Assembly (NCBI RefSeq): GCF_022808615.1 | Contig: NZ_JAKZKS010000003.1 | Span: forward strand, 124,001 to 188,000 | Reading direction: 5' to 3' | Origin: Bacillus sp. FJAT-47783 | GTDB lineage: Bacteria > Bacillota > Bacilli > Bacillales > Aeribacillaceae | DNA: 64,000 nucleotides | Shown here: positions 11,311 to 20,456 of the stretch, in pieces | Position numbering within the stretch: the stretch's first letter is position 1 | How the letters are laid out: each line of letters starts with the position of its first letter | The notes under the pieces: generated by a model | Told to the model about the DNA's origin: nothing | Databases searched by the model: none | What the model saw: only the letters and a program-made list of their open reading frames with translations | Made by a program: the position numbers and the translations under genes

Positions 11311-12582
11311 ATGAAACCTTTAGCATTTAGAATGAGACCTACAAAAATAGAAGAAATCATCGGCCAAGAACATTTAGTTGGGGATGGAAAGATTATAAAC
11401 CGGATGGTGAAAGCGAAGCATTTAAGTTCTATGATTTTATACGGTCCGCCTGGGATTGGAAAAACCTCAATTGCTACGGCCATTGCAGGAAGTACGAATA
11501 CGGCTTTTCGTACATTAAATGCTGTTATTCATCATAAAAAAGATATGGAAATCGTTGTAGAAGAAGCGAAAATGTCTGGAAAAGTGATTTTAATATTAGA
11601 TGAAGTTCACCGTTTAGATAAAGCAAAGCAAGACTTTCTCCTCCCCCATTTAGAAAACGGAAAAATTGTTTTGATTGGCGCAACAACGAGCAATCCTTAT
11701 CATGCGATAAATCCTGCTATTCGAAGCAGATGTCAAATTTTTGAATTAACACCGTTAACACCTGAGCAAATTGTTATTGCCTTAAAACGTGCTCTTCTAG
11801 ACCCGCGTGGTTTAAAAGATTTCCATGTTCAAATGACGGAAGAAGCGTTATTGCATATTGCCCACAGTTGCGGAGGTGATATTCGTAGTGCTCTGAATGC
11901 TTTAGAGCTTGCTACATTATCATCAGAACCGAATGAACATAATGAAATTGTCATTGACGTAGAAGATGTTGAACAATGTATTCAGAAAAAAAGCTTTGTT
12001 CATGATAAAGACGGTGATGCTTATTATGACGTACTATCTGCGTTCCAAAAGTCCATTCGAGGTTCTGATGTCAATGCAGCTCTTCATTATTTAGCAAGGC
12101 TTATTGAAGCGGGAGACCTCCCATCTATTGCAAGAAGGCTTATCGTCATTGCCTATGAAGACATTGGCCTAGCGAGTCCTCAAGCTGGGGCTCGGACGTT
12201 GGCAGCCATTGAAGCAGCAGAACGAATCGGGTTTCCTGAAGCAAGAATTCCTCTTGCCAACGCGGTCATTGAACTATGTTTGTCACCAAAATCAAACTCT
12301 GCTTACAAAGCGATTGATAAGGCACTAAAGGACTTACAAAAAGGGCATTCAGGAGAAGTACCCGCTCATTTACGAGATGCCCATTACAAAGGAGCGAAAC
12401 AATTAGGTCGTGGTGTCAACTATTTGTATCCACATGATTTTGAAAACAGTTGGGTGAAGCAACAATATTTGCCTGATCAATTAAAACGAAAAATTTATTA
12501 TGAACCGAAGAGAACGAGTAAGTTTGAAAAAGCGATCGCTTCCATTTATGAAAATATTGAGCGTCGTTCAAAACAGCCATGA
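11311..12582 (+). CDS. rarA: Replication-associated recombination protein A (AAA+ ATPase, MgsA/WRNIP1 family)
   Basis: A 423-residue AAA+ ATPase with Walker A YGPPGIGKTS near residue 50, Walker B LILDEVHRL near 95, and sensor 1 IGATTSNP near 120. The C-terminal oligomerisation and MgsA domains include DIGLASPQAG and LRDAHYKGAKQLG. It acts at stalled replication forks with SSB. Its closest relatives outside the family are clamp-loader subunits and RuvB. It is transcribed divergently from cymR and corresponds to B. subtilis yrvN. Confidence 0.95.
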   Translation: MKPLAFRMRPTKIEEIIGQEHLVGDGKIINRMVKAKHLSSMILYGPPGIGKTSIATAIAGSTNTAFRTLNAVIHHKKDMEIVVEEAKMSGKVILILDEVHRLDKAKQDFLLPHLENGKIVLIGATTSNPYHAINPAIRSRCQIFELTPLTPEQIVIALKRALLDPRGLKDFHVQMTEEALLHIAHSCGGDIRSALNALELATLSSEPNEHNEIVIDVEDVEQCIQKKSFVHDKDGDAYYDVLSAFQKSIRGSDVNAALHYLARLIEAGDLPSIARRLIVIAYEDIGLASPQAGARTLAAIEAAERIGFPEARIPLANAVIELCLSPKSNSAYKAIDKALKDLQKGHSGEVPAHLRDAHYKGAKQLGRGVNYLYPHDFENSWVKQQYLPDQLKRKIYYEPKRTSKFEKAIASIYENIERRSKQP

Positions 12583-12651
12583 GGACATGCATAAATTCCC
12601 CATCATTCGGTCATTGCTAATGAATAGAAGAATTTGGCGGAGGAATGTCAT

Positions 12652-13186
12652 GTGAAAACGAGACAAGATGTTTGGACGAATGAAGAAGACGAGCTTTTAG
12701 CCAATACGGTACTTGAATATATACGGCATGGACATACGCAGCTGCATGCATTTGAAACCGTTGGATTAAAACTTAATCGGACGGCAAATGCATGCGGGTT
12801 TCGATGGAACGCTGAAGTACGAAAACATTATCAAGATGCTATTGAACAAGCAAAAAAAAGAGCGGAGACCAAAAATGTATACAACTAGTTCACTAGCAGC
12901 GACACCTTCCGTAACACTTGAAGAATGTATTCTATTTTTGCAATCTTTAAAGTCAAATCGGATAGAGTCTGAACAAGAACAACTACTCAAGGAAAATGAT
13001 TTGTTAAAACAAAAGAATCATGAATTACAAAAAGAAAACAGAAGACTTCAGAAGAAGAGGGAAAAACTTAATAAAAGAAAAAAATCGATGGAAGAGGAAT
13101 ATGATCTGATGGTCAAAATATTGCAAAAAGCCTCCTCCCTTATGAAACAAGATGACCTTTTCATAGAAGACAAAATGATTCATTGA
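12652..13186 (+). pseudogene. RsfA-family sporulation regulator, split by a frameshift in an A8 tract
   Basis: Two overlapping frames together encode one RsfA/YlbO-type protein. The first (GTG 12652, GGAGG 8 bp upstream, stop at 12888) holds a Myb/SANT-like DNA-binding domain ([21 protein letters not shown], then [19 protein letters not shown]). The second (to 13186) holds the coiled coil and the conserved tail around EEEYDLMVKILQKAS. Dropping one A from the A8 run at 12852-12859 joins them into about 183 residues with the junction [15 protein letters not shown]. It could be a real mutation, a homopolymer sequencing error, or transcript slippage at the A8 tract. Family members regulate forespore genes. 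Confidence 0.75.
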
Positions 13187-13207
13187 ATCTTTAAACGTCC
13201 TTAAATT

Positions 13208-13249
13208 AAAACTGACTACAAACTAGGAAGGTTGTAGTCAGTTTTTTTA
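13208..13249. terminator. Bidirectional terminator between the RsfA-family gene and tcdA
   Basis: Stem AACTGACTACAA/TTGTAGTCAGTT with A-rich and T-rich flanks on both sides, between two convergent genes. Confidence 0.88.
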
Positions 13250-13250
13250 C

Positions 13251-14018
13251 TTATTTTTCATCAGAAACGCGATAAATTTTCACATCTTTTAAAAGTTCAT
13301 TTACGACATGTGATGCCATAATAAGTCCTGCAACAGATGGAACGAACGCATTTGAAGAAGGTGGCATTTTCGCTTTACGAATGGCCGCCTTTTCGTTTCC
13401 TACCTCTTTACGCACATCTTCCCGAATGACAATTGGACTTTCATCAGAGAAGACAACTTTTACCCCTTTTCGAATTCCTTCTTTTCGAAGCTTTGTACGT
13501 ATCACTTTTGCAATGGGGTCGGTATGGGTTTTGGAAATATCAGCAATTTGAAAACGGGTTGGATCTGTTTTATTAGCTGCTCCCATGCTCGAAATGATCG
13601 GTACATTTCGTTTTAAACATTCTTTCATAAGGTGAATTTTATAGCTAATCGTATCAGAAGCATCGATGACAAAATCAGGCTCGTATTGAAAGAACGTTTC
13701 ATACGTTTCTTCTGTATAAAACATTTTTAACGCGATAACTTCACAATCCGGATTAATATCCGCAACTCGTTCTTTCATTAGATCCACTTTCGGTTGCCCG
13801 ACAGTCGATAAAAGTGCGTGAATTTGCCGGTTCACATTCGTAATATCGACATCGTCTTTATCGACTAAAATTAAACGGCCAACACCCGAGCGTGCAAGCG
13901 CTTCAACAGAAAAAGAACCGACTCCACCAATTCCTAACACCGCAACGGTGCTCCCTTTTAATATATTTAACCCTTCTTTTCCGATTGCTAACTCATTACG
14001 TGAAAATTGATGTAACAA
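13251..14018 (-). CDS. tcdA: tRNA threonylcarbamoyladenosine dehydratase
   Basis: E1-like (ThiF/MoeB superfamily) enzyme that cyclises t6A37 of tRNA to ct6A using ATP. The nucleotide site GIGGVGSFSVEALARSG lies near residue 30, followed by LVDKDDVDITNVNRQ. The 255 residues fit TcdA/YrvM. I place the start at TTG 14018 (MLHQFSRNELA) because GGAG is 8 bp upstream and this matches the family N-terminus; the GTG at 14027 abuts the ribosome site. The neighbour across the 6S RNA is aspS, as in B. subtilis. Confidence 0.94.
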   Translation of the reverse strand: MLHQFSRNELAIGKEGLNILKGSTVAVLGIGGVGSFSVEALARSGVGRLILVDKDDVDITNVNRQIHALLSTVGQPKVDLMKERVADINPDCEVIALKMFYTEETYETFFQYEPDFVIDASDTISYKIHLMKECLKRNVPIISSMGAANKTDPTRFQIADISKTHTDPIAKVIRTKLRKEGIRKGVKVVFSDESPIVIREDVRKEVGNEKAAIRKAKMPPSSNAFVPSVAGLIMASHVVNELLKDVKIYRVSDEK

Positions 14019-14145
14019 CGAGATCACTCCATTAATTTGTTTCTCTTAGCAGTATTTTTCCTGAATACAGAATATATCATACTTCAAAAGAAAAGCAAGT
14101 ATTTCTATGGATAAAGTGAATGTTTGAGTTACTGTCAATGTTCAG

Positions 14146-14189
14146 CAAAAAAAAAAAAGAGACATTCAACGTTAAGCGAATGTCTCTTT
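14146..14189 (-). terminator. Strong terminator downstream of 6S-1 RNA
   Basis: On the minus strand AGAGACATTC pairs with GAATGTCTCT and is followed by a run of about eleven T, just beyond the 6S RNA 3' end. Confidence 0.85.
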
Positions 14190-14207
14190 GTATGTAAATG
14201 TTTGTTC

Positions 14208-14404
14208 AAAAAAACGAAGCCCCGATTGTGCCGTCGCCGTTTCCTTCGTTTTGATCCCGCTCACGGCAGGTGGGTGACCTGTTTCAACGTTTTGTAAGTC
14301 CTCAAACCGGTATGTGAGGCATTTACGCCAGTTGAAAACTCCGGACTCCCATTTTAAATATTGTTCGGTCAAAACTAGGTGTACGACTAACACATCAGGA
14401 CTTT
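14208..14404 (-). ncRNA. ssrSA: 6S-1 RNA (BsrA)
   Basis: The minus strand begins AAAGTCCTGATGTGTTAGTC, closely matching the 5' end of B. subtilis 6S-1 RNA as I recall it, and ends with a G/C-rich strand (CAATCGGGGCTTCG) followed by seven T. Length is about 195 nt, and the location between aspS and tcdA is the same as bsrA. 6S RNA mimics an open promoter and sequesters sigma-A RNA polymerase in stationary phase. A 73-codon open frame covering it is an artefact. Confidence 0.93.
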
Positions 14405-14417
14405 ATCTGTTGAAAAT

Positions 14418-14446
14418 AGGATATCATAACTAATGATTGTTTTCAA
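14418..14446 (-). promoter_or_regulatory. Sigma-A promoter of 6S-1 RNA
   Basis: TTGAAA (14441-14446) and TATCCT (14418-14423) are separated by 17 bp on the minus strand. Transcription would start about ten bases before the mature 5' end, which agrees with the known short precursor of B. subtilis 6S-1. Confidence 0.75.
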
Positions 14447-14464
14447 GAAATTATGAAATGGTAA

Positions 14465-16243
14465 TTATTCCGCCTGTTTCTTTTCGATTTTAAGATGAAG
14501 TTCTTGTAATTGTTCTTCACTTACTTCATCAGGAGCATTTGTTAATAAACAGCTTGCACTTGCTGTTTTCGGGAAGGCAATCGTATCGCGTAAGTTTGTT
14601 CTGCCAGCTAACAGCATGACTAGACGGTCTAAACCAAGAGCAATTCCCCCATGAGGTGGAGTACCATATTCAAATGCTTCAAGTAAAAACCCAAATTGCT
14701 CCTTTGCTTCCTCTTCCGTAAAACCTAGTAATGTAAACATTTTTTGTTGGACATCTTTTTCAAAAATACGAATCGAACCGCCGCCTAATTCATAACCGTT
14801 TAATACTAAGTCATAGGCTTGGGCGCGCATTTCACGAGGGTTTGTTTCAAATAAAGAGATGTCCTCACGAACAGGCATTGTAAATGGATGATGAAGTGCA
14901 TAATAGCGATCTTCGTCTTCCGCATACTCAACAAGTGGCCAATCAACGACCCATAAGAAATTAAATTTCGTCTCATCAATTAGGTTAAGTTCTTTTCCTA
15001 ATTTTAAACGAAGCGCTCCTAAAGCATCTGCGACTACTTCTTTTGTATCTGCCACAAATAATAATAGGTCTCCCGCTTCTGCTTGTAACGTTTGTCTTAG
15101 TCCCTGTTGTTCATCTTCATTAAAGAATTTGGCAATAGGACCTTTCAGCTCAGACTCTTCAACTTTTAGCCACGCTAACCCTTTTGCTCCATACACTTTC
15201 ACAAACTCGGTTAAGGCGTCAATATCTTTACGTGAATACGCTTCAGCTTGTCCTTTTACATTAATCGCTTTTACTTGACCACCATTTTCAATCGTACTAC
15301 TAAATACTTTGAAGCTTGAATCTTTGACTACTTCACCAACATCAACAAGCTCCATTTCAAAGCGAGTATCAGGTTTATCCGAACCGTATCGAGCCATCGC
15401 TTCTTCATATGACATCCGTTGGAACGGAATTGATACATCGATGCCTTTTACTTCCTTCATCAAAGTTGCCATCATTTGTTCCATCATGTCGATAATTTCT
15501 TCCTGGCTCATAAAGGACATTTCAATATCGACTTGTGTAAATTCCGGCTGACGGTCTGCGCGTAAATCTTCATCACGGAAGCAGCGAGCAATTTGATAAT
15601 AACGATCAAATCCTGACACCATTAATAACTGTTTAAAAATTTGTGGAGATTGTGGCAATGCGTAAAATTCGCCTTCGTGCACACGAGATGGTACTAAATA
15701 ATCACGTGCACCTTCAGGCGTACTTTTTGTTAAGATTGGCGTTTCAACATCGATAAACCCTTGATCATCTAAAAAGCGACGAATCGATTTCGTAATTTGA
15801 TGGCGCATTTTTAATGTTTCAAATATTTGTGGGCGTCTTAAATCTAAATACCGATATCTCAGCCGGACATCTTCAGACGCATCGGCACCTGTTTCATAAA
15901 TAGAAAATGGAGGTGTTTTCGCACTGTTTAAAATCGTTACTTCTTCCGCTACAATCTCGACCTTTCCTGTAGGAAGATTAGCGTTGATCGTTCCTTCCTC
16001 GCGAAGAACGACCTCTCCTTTAATATCAACAACAAATTCGCTACGAATTTTCTCAGCAATTTGAAGCGCTTCTTTTGATACATCTGGATTAAACACAACT
16101 TGGACAATGCCTGTTCGATCTCGTAAGTCAATAAAAATAAGTCCACCTAAGTCTCGACGTTTTTGCACCCAACCTTTTAATACGACTTTTTCACCAATCG
16201 CTTTCTCCGTAATCTCACCGCAATAATATGATCGGCCAAACAT
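14465..16243 (-). CDS. aspS: Aspartate--tRNA ligase
   Basis: Class IIb synthetase of 592 residues. An N-terminal OB anticodon-binding fold ([21 protein letters not shown], residues 20-40), a bacterial GAD insertion and the catalytic core are present. Motif 2 ([16 protein letters not shown]) and motif 3 ([16 protein letters not shown]) are intact. It lies 13 bp downstream of hisS and shares its T-box leader. Whether it charges only tRNA-Asp or also tRNA-Asn cannot be read reliably here; B. subtilis AspRS is discriminating. Confidence 0.97.
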   Translation of the reverse strand: MFGRSYYCGEITEKAIGEKVVLKGWVQKRRDLGGLIFIDLRDRTGIVQVVFNPDVSKEALQIAEKIRSEFVVDIKGEVVLREEGTINANLPTGKVEIVAEEVTILNSAKTPPFSIYETGADASEDVRLRYRYLDLRRPQIFETLKMRHQITKSIRRFLDDQGFIDVETPILTKSTPEGARDYLVPSRVHEGEFYALPQSPQIFKQLLMVSGFDRYYQIARCFRDEDLRADRQPEFTQVDIEMSFMSQEEIIDMMEQMMATLMKEVKGIDVSIPFQRMSYEEAMARYGSDKPDTRFEMELVDVGEVVKDSSFKVFSSTIENGGQVKAINVKGQAEAYSRKDIDALTEFVKVYGAKGLAWLKVEESELKGPIAKFFNEDEQQGLRQTLQAEAGDLLLFVADTKEVVADALGALRLKLGKELNLIDETKFNFLWVVDWPLVEYAEDEDRYYALHHPFTMPVREDISLFETNPREMRAQAYDLVLNGYELGGGSIRIFEKDVQQKMFTLLGFTEEEAKEQFGFLLEAFEYGTPPHGGIALGLDRLVMLLAGRTNLRDTIAFPKTASASCLLTNAPDEVSEEQLQELHLKIEKKQAE

Positions 16244-16256
16244 AGTTACCTCTCCT

Positions 16257-17525
16257 TTATAAACGTTCTTTAAGATAGCATGAAAGCTTTTCTAATTGCA
16301 CTTCTTCTTGATGACCTGTTTCCATATTTTTTACATTTACAACACCTTTATCTAGCTCATCGTCTCCAAGAACGGCGACATACTTTGCGTGCAGACGATC
16401 TGCTGCTTTAAACTGCGCCTTCATTTTTTTATTTTCATAATCTTTTTCTGCGGAAATTCCAGCATTTCGTAATTCTTTTAGTAAGGAAACGGAATAATCT
16501 TTTGCGTTATCACCTAGTGTTACAACATAGCAATCGATCCCTTTTACCGTTGGAAGCTCAACTTTTTCAGCATCTAATGCCGCTAACAGACGTTCAATAC
16601 TTAAAGCAAACCCGATGCCTGGTGTTGTCGGACCACCCATTTCTTCTACAAGACCGTTATATCGTCCACCGCCGCATAAAGTTGTAATGGCTCCGAAGCC
16701 TTCCGCATTACTCATAATTTCAAACGCCGTATGATTATAGTAATCTAATCCACGCACTAAGTTAGGATCTACTTCATATTCAATATTTACACTCTCTAAA
16801 TAGGCAAGAACTTTATTGAAATAAGCTTTTGACTCTTCGTTTAAATAATCTTGAATAGAAGGGGCAGATGTCATTAATTCGTGCTCACGATCTTTTTTAC
16901 AATCTAATATGCGCAATGGATTTTGTTGTAATCTTTTTTGACAATCTGGACAAAATTCATCGATACGGCCTTCAAAGTGTTTGATTAATGCTTCACGATG
17001 AGCCTTTCTGCTTTCTTTGTCTCCTAAGCTATTAATAACAAGTTTTAACCTCTTTAACCCTAGAGATTCGTATAAATCCATAGCTAACGAGATCACTTCT
17101 GCGTCAATGGCTGGATCACTTGAACCAAGTGCTTCGACTCCAAACTGGACAAATTGACGGTAGCGTCCCGTTTGCGGTCGCTCGTAACGAAACATCGGAC
17201 CATTATAATAAAGCTTTACTGGCTGCTGAGGTGATGCGTACATTTTATTTTCTACGAATGAACGGACAGTTGATGCTGTACCTTCTGGACGAAGTGTTAT
17301 ACTTCTGCCTTTACGATCTTCAAATGTGTACATTTCCTTCTGGACAATGTCCGTTGAATCGCCAACACCACGAGTAAATAACTCTGTATGTTCAAAGATC
17401 GGTGTTCGTATTTCTTCGTATTGATATAAGCGACATATTTCCCTCGCCTTTTGTTCGACATATTGCCAACGTTCAACCTCTCCGGGCAATATATCTTGTG
17501 TTCCTCGTGGAATTTTAATTCCCAT
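16257..17525 (-). CDS. hisS: Histidine--tRNA ligase
   Basis: Class IIa synthetase of 422 residues that charges tRNA-His. Motif 1 follows [12 protein letters not shown]; motif 2 is [15 protein letters not shown]. The histidine-A signature LVRGLDYYN is near residue 255 and the family [14 protein letters not shown] near 285. An anticodon-binding domain ends the protein. The start is ATG 17525 (MGIKIPRG) with AAAGGAGTGA at good distance; the upstream in-frame start at 17564 has none. It is the first gene of a hisS-aspS operon under a T-box. Confidence 0.96.
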   Translation of the reverse strand: MGIKIPRGTQDILPGEVERWQYVEQKAREICRLYQYEEIRTPIFEHTELFTRGVGDSTDIVQKEMYTFEDRKGRSITLRPEGTASTVRSFVENKMYASPQQPVKLYYNGPMFRYERPQTGRYRQFVQFGVEALGSSDPAIDAEVISLAMDLYESLGLKRLKLVINSLGDKESRKAHREALIKHFEGRIDEFCPDCQKRLQQNPLRILDCKKDREHELMTSAPSIQDYLNEESKAYFNKVLAYLESVNIEYEVDPNLVRGLDYYNHTAFEIMSNAEGFGAITTLCGGGRYNGLVEEMGGPTTPGIGFALSIERLLAALDAEKVELPTVKGIDCYVVTLGDNAKDYSVSLLKELRNAGISAEKDYENKKMKAQFKAADRLHAKYVAVLGDDELDKGVVNVKNMETGHQEEVQLEKLSCYLKERL

Positions 17526-17583
17526 TTCATTCACTCCTTTTGAACTAAAAACGATTCGTAACATTTTTATCTTTTTCTATAAA

Positions 17584-17621
17584 CAAAAAAACCCTCATCC
17601 CTACGTAAACGTAGGGACGAG
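17584..17621 (-). terminator. T-box-controlled terminator before hisS
   Basis: On the minus strand CTCGTCCCTACG pairs with CGTAGGGATGAG around a short loop and is followed by GGTTTTTTTG. It is the alternative to the T-box antiterminator. Confidence 0.88.
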
Positions 17622-17861
17622 AGTTAAGTTTCCCGTGGTGCCACCCTAATTGAAGCGTAAAGCTTCCACTTCTAAAGATAACGCCTAGCGCGTTCACCTC
17701 CTAATCACACATTTATATGCTTTCAGAGGGAAACCTACGGAGTGTTCTTTCGTTAAGTCATCAAGCGGAAAGCTTCCAGCCTAAGGCTCTCCTTCTCTGT
17801 TCTTGTGTACTCTTAACTACTTTTCTCCATTTACGGTTGTTAATTATTTTCTTGTAAATCT
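17584..17861 (-). promoter_or_regulatory. T-box riboswitch leader of the hisS-aspS operon
   Basis: The T-box sequence GGTGGCACCACGGG lies at 17632-17645 on the minus strand; its TGGC would pair with a GCCA tRNA end (discriminator G73, as in tRNA-Asp or tRNA-Asn). A terminator stem with GAGGGTTTTTTT is at 17584-17621. The specifier loop lies between GGAG/CTCC and GTTAAG/CTTAAC helices opposite AGTA and reads GAAAGAACA. By position the codon is AAC (17744-17746), with an overlapping CAC (17742-17744). See the separate finding on its specificity. Confidence 0.93.
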
Positions 17862-17867
17862 TATAAT

Positions 17868-17897
17868 ATCATACGAATAATGTTTTAGTCATGTCAA
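17868..17897 (-). promoter_or_regulatory. Sigma-A promoter of the hisS-aspS transcript
   Basis: TTGACA (17892-17897) and TATGAT (17868-17873) with an 18 bp spacer on the minus strand. The -35 box overlaps the stop codon of the yrzK-like gene. Confidence 0.8.
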
Positions 17898-18070
17898 GTT
17901 CGATTTATTTGCTGTTTAAACTTTTGAATATCTCTGCCGTGTAATCCAAATTCACTACTTATCTCAAACGTATGTAAACCGTCGTCCTCCGTTAAATGAT
18001 CATATTTCATCACACCAGTAAGGTTAAAACTTTTCATTTTCGCATGCTCATGCTTTGTACTAAACCTCAT
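17894..18070 (-). CDS. Small conserved protein (YrzK-like)
   Basis: A 58-residue, charged, soluble protein (MRFSTKHEHAKMKSFN at the start, HGRDIQKFKQQI near the end). The start is ATG 18070 with GGAAGGGAG upstream; the longer frame from 18094 begins before this ribosome site. It sits between hisS and the amidase gene, the position of B. subtilis yrzK. No domain recognised and function unknown. Confidence 0.65.
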   Translation of the reverse strand: MRFSTKHEHAKMKSFNLTGVMKYDHLTEDDGLHTFEISSEFGLHGRDIQKFKQQINRT

Positions 18071-18228
18071 GTCTTTTCTCCCTTCCTGCGCCATCCGTTA
18101 TTCATATCTTTTCCTTTTTCACAAAAAATATTTCAAATGTCCCAAGGAACTGACGATAAAAAAAGAGAAAGGGATAACGTAGTAATATAAATGACTGCGT
18201 AAATAATTTAGTGAAAGGAGTTGGGACA

Positions 18229-19947
18229 TTGTCTAACAAACTTTTTTGGATTCCGTTAATTAGTTTTTTTCTTTTATTTGGAACGTTTGCTCCTTCAATG
18301 AAGCCCGTTACAGCGGAAACAAAAACGGCAACCGTCCTTGGGGATTCTGTTAACATTCGAACAGGACCAGGATTAAGTTATTCAGTTAAAGCATCAGCGA
18401 AATATGGAGAAACATATCCAATTATCGGTTCAAAAGGAGGTTGGGTGAAGCTTCAATTAAAGAACGGATCAAGCGGTTGGATTGCTGGATGGCTCGTATC
18501 ACAAAAAACAATCCAAGCGTCAAATGATTCACTTGGCGAGGTTAAATCCGTTGCAACAGGTCTTCGCGTACGTACAGGTCCCGGTACAAGTTTTTCAATT
18601 TCTGGTTATTTTCCGAAAGGGGAAAAAGCTAAAGCCATTGAAAAACAAGCAAATTGGGTGAAAATCTCCTATAGAGGCTCTACAGGATGGGTATATAGTA
18701 AGTACATAACCTTTACAAATAAAGCGCCGTCTAACCCCTCGTCTCCTGCGTCATCGGTGAAGTCCGGAACCGTATTAGCAACTACGTTAAATGTGCGAAC
18801 AGGGCCAACTACGAGTGCCGCGATTATCGGAAAACTTTACAAAAGTGAAAAGGTGACGATCGTTAGTAAAAAAGGGGATTGGTATCAAATTAAATTTAAC
18901 AATAAAACCGCCTGGGTTCACGGCGACTTTGTTCAAACATCAACTTCCTCTAATAACTCATCGGACAGTCAAAGTAAAAAAACAGGAATCGTCACAGCAA
19001 GTACATTGAATGTTCGAGATAAAGGAAGTTTACAAGGTAAAATTATTGGAGCTGTAAAAAAAGGGACAAAGGTATCAATTGTTCAAGAAATGAACAATTG
19101 GTATCAAATTAAATTTGGCGGAAATAAAACAGGATGGGTCGCTGGATGGTATGTGAACATAAAGGAGCAAGAAACGTCAACAACAGACACCGTAACGTTG
19201 TTATACAACGGAACCAATTTACGAAGCGGTCCTTCTACTTCATACAAAGTCATCGCTCGCGGCAACAAAGGGGACAAATTTCGTGTCGTTAAAAAAGAAG
19301 GAAGATGGTACAAGATTAAGCTAAGAAATGGTCAACAAGCATTTGTTGCGGGATGGATCGTCACGACAGGTAATATATCTCAAGACCATGATAATCAAAA
19401 AAAGCAATCATTGTCGAACAAAAAAATTGTGATAGACCCTGGGCACGGTGGATACGATAGCGGAGCAATCGGGGCAAGAGGAACGCTCGAAAAACATGTA
19501 ACGTTAAAAACCGCAAAGCTCGCTTACAATAAATTAAAAGCAAATGGTGCAAACGTTACGTTAACAAGAAGCGATGATACTTACATTAGCCTAAACTCTC
19601 GTGTGTACACGTCAAACCGGCAAAAGGCCGATGCCTTTATAAGTATTCATTATGATAGTTCGATTTATACTTCGGCTACTGGTCATACCGCTTATTATTA
19701 TAGTAGCTCGAAGGACAAATCTTTAGCTCAATCGATTAATCAACAACTTGTAAAAAGGACGAATTTACGTAACCGTGGAGTAAGATACGGGAATTACCAC
19801 GTATTACGTGAAAACCGTCATCCTTCAACTTTATTGGAATTAGGTTTTTTAAGCAACCCTAGTGAAGAGTGGACGGTCAATACGAGCGTATTCCAAGAAC
19901 AAGCATCTCAAGCGATATACAACGGACTTGTGAACTATTTTAAATAA
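18229..19947 (+). CDS. Secreted N-acetylmuramoyl-L-alanine amidase with five SH3 domains (YrvJ-like)
   Basis: Cell-wall hydrolase of 572 residues. A signal peptide (WIPLISFFLLFGTFAPS) is followed by five bacterial SH3 repeats (about residues 32-92, 105-160, 180-240, 255-310, 325-385), each with the LNVRTGPxxS core and a WVxGW-type end. The C-terminal Amidase_3 domain (about 400-572) keeps the zinc ligands: H in VIDPGHGGYDSGA, E in GTLEKHVTLK, H in SIHYDSS, and the catalytic E in LLELGFLSN. SIHYDSS departs from the usual SIHAN. The start is TTG 18229, 8 bp after AAAGGAG. It cuts the stem peptide from muramic acid outside the cell. Confidence 0.93.
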   Translation: MSNKLFWIPLISFFLLFGTFAPSMKPVTAETKTATVLGDSVNIRTGPGLSYSVKASAKYGETYPIIGSKGGWVKLQLKNGSSGWIAGWLVSQKTIQASNDSLGEVKSVATGLRVRTGPGTSFSISGYFPKGEKAKAIEKQANWVKISYRGSTGWVYSKYITFTNKAPSNPSSPASSVKSGTVLATTLNVRTGPTTSAAIIGKLYKSEKVTIVSKKGDWYQIKFNNKTAWVHGDFVQTSTSSNNSSDSQSKKTGIVTASTLNVRDKGSLQGKIIGAVKKGTKVSIVQEMNNWYQIKFGGNKTGWVAGWYVNIKEQETSTTDTVTLLYNGTNLRSGPSTSYKVIARGNKGDKFRVVKKEGRWYKIKLRNGQQAFVAGWIVTTGNISQDHDNQKKQSLSNKKIVIDPGHGGYDSGAIGARGTLEKHVTLKTAKLAYNKLKANGANVTLTRSDDTYISLNSRVYTSNRQKADAFISIHYDSSIYTSATGHTAYYYSSSKDKSLAQSINQQLVKRTNLRNRGVRYGNYHVLRENRHPSTLLELGFLSNPSEEWTVNTSVFQEQASQAIYNGLVNYFK

Positions 19948-19949
19948 TA

Positions 19950-19994
19950 CAAAAAACATCTCCTATCCAAGTTTTAGGTAGGAGATGTTTTTTA
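19950..19994. terminator. Bidirectional terminator between the amidase gene and dtd
   Basis: Stem AAAACATCTCCTA/TAGGAGATGTTTT with an 11-nt loop between convergent genes, with A and T tracts on both sides. Confidence 0.9.
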
Positions 19995-19997
19995 ATA

Positions 19998-20441
19998 CTA
20001 TGATTGGCTATCAATAATTAATGTAACAGGGCCTACATTTGTAAAGGATACATCCATCATAGCACCAAATCGGCCTGTTTCCACTTCTATTCCTTTCGTT
20101 CTTAATAGTTTATTAAAATGTTCATATAATTCGTTTGCATAGTCCGGCTTTGCTGCCTGCATGTAATTAGGTCGTCTCCCTTTCCGACAATCACCGTATA
20201 AAGTAAATTGTGAGATCGAAAGGACTTTTCCTCCTACGTCAAGAAGAGACTCATTCATCTTACCTGACTCATCTTCAAATATTCGCAAATTGGCTACTTT
20301 ATCAGCTAAAAAAGCGGCATCTTTTTCCGTATCATTATGAGTTACACCGACAAGAACCATGACACCGAACTCAATTTCGCCAACTGTCTCCCCATTGACT
20401 AATACTTTCGCATCTTTTGCACGTTGGACAACTACCTTCAT
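19998..20441 (-). CDS. dtd: D-aminoacyl-tRNA deacylase
   Basis: A 147-residue enzyme that hydrolyses D-aminoacyl-tRNA (and Gly-tRNA-Ala). Motifs of the family are visible: [15 protein letters not shown] at the start, [19 protein letters not shown] (SQFTLY motif) near residue 77, and the NVGPVT cross-subunit loop (Gly-cisPro equivalent) near residue 135. It lies 15 bp downstream of relA in the conserved relA-dtd unit. Confidence 0.97.
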   Translation of the reverse strand: MKVVVQRAKDAKVLVNGETVGEIEFGVMVLVGVTHNDTEKDAAFLADKVANLRIFEDESGKMNESLLDVGGKVLSISQFTLYGDCRKGRRPNYMQAAKPDYANELYEHFNKLLRTKGIEVETGRFGAMMDVSFTNVGPVTLIIDSQS

Positions 20442-20456
20442 GTCTTTTAACCCTTT

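Noticed and set aside
14172-14393. 73-codon open frame between tcdA and aspS
   Set aside because: It lies entirely on the 6S-1 RNA and its terminator; the RNA match, promoter and position explain the sequence.
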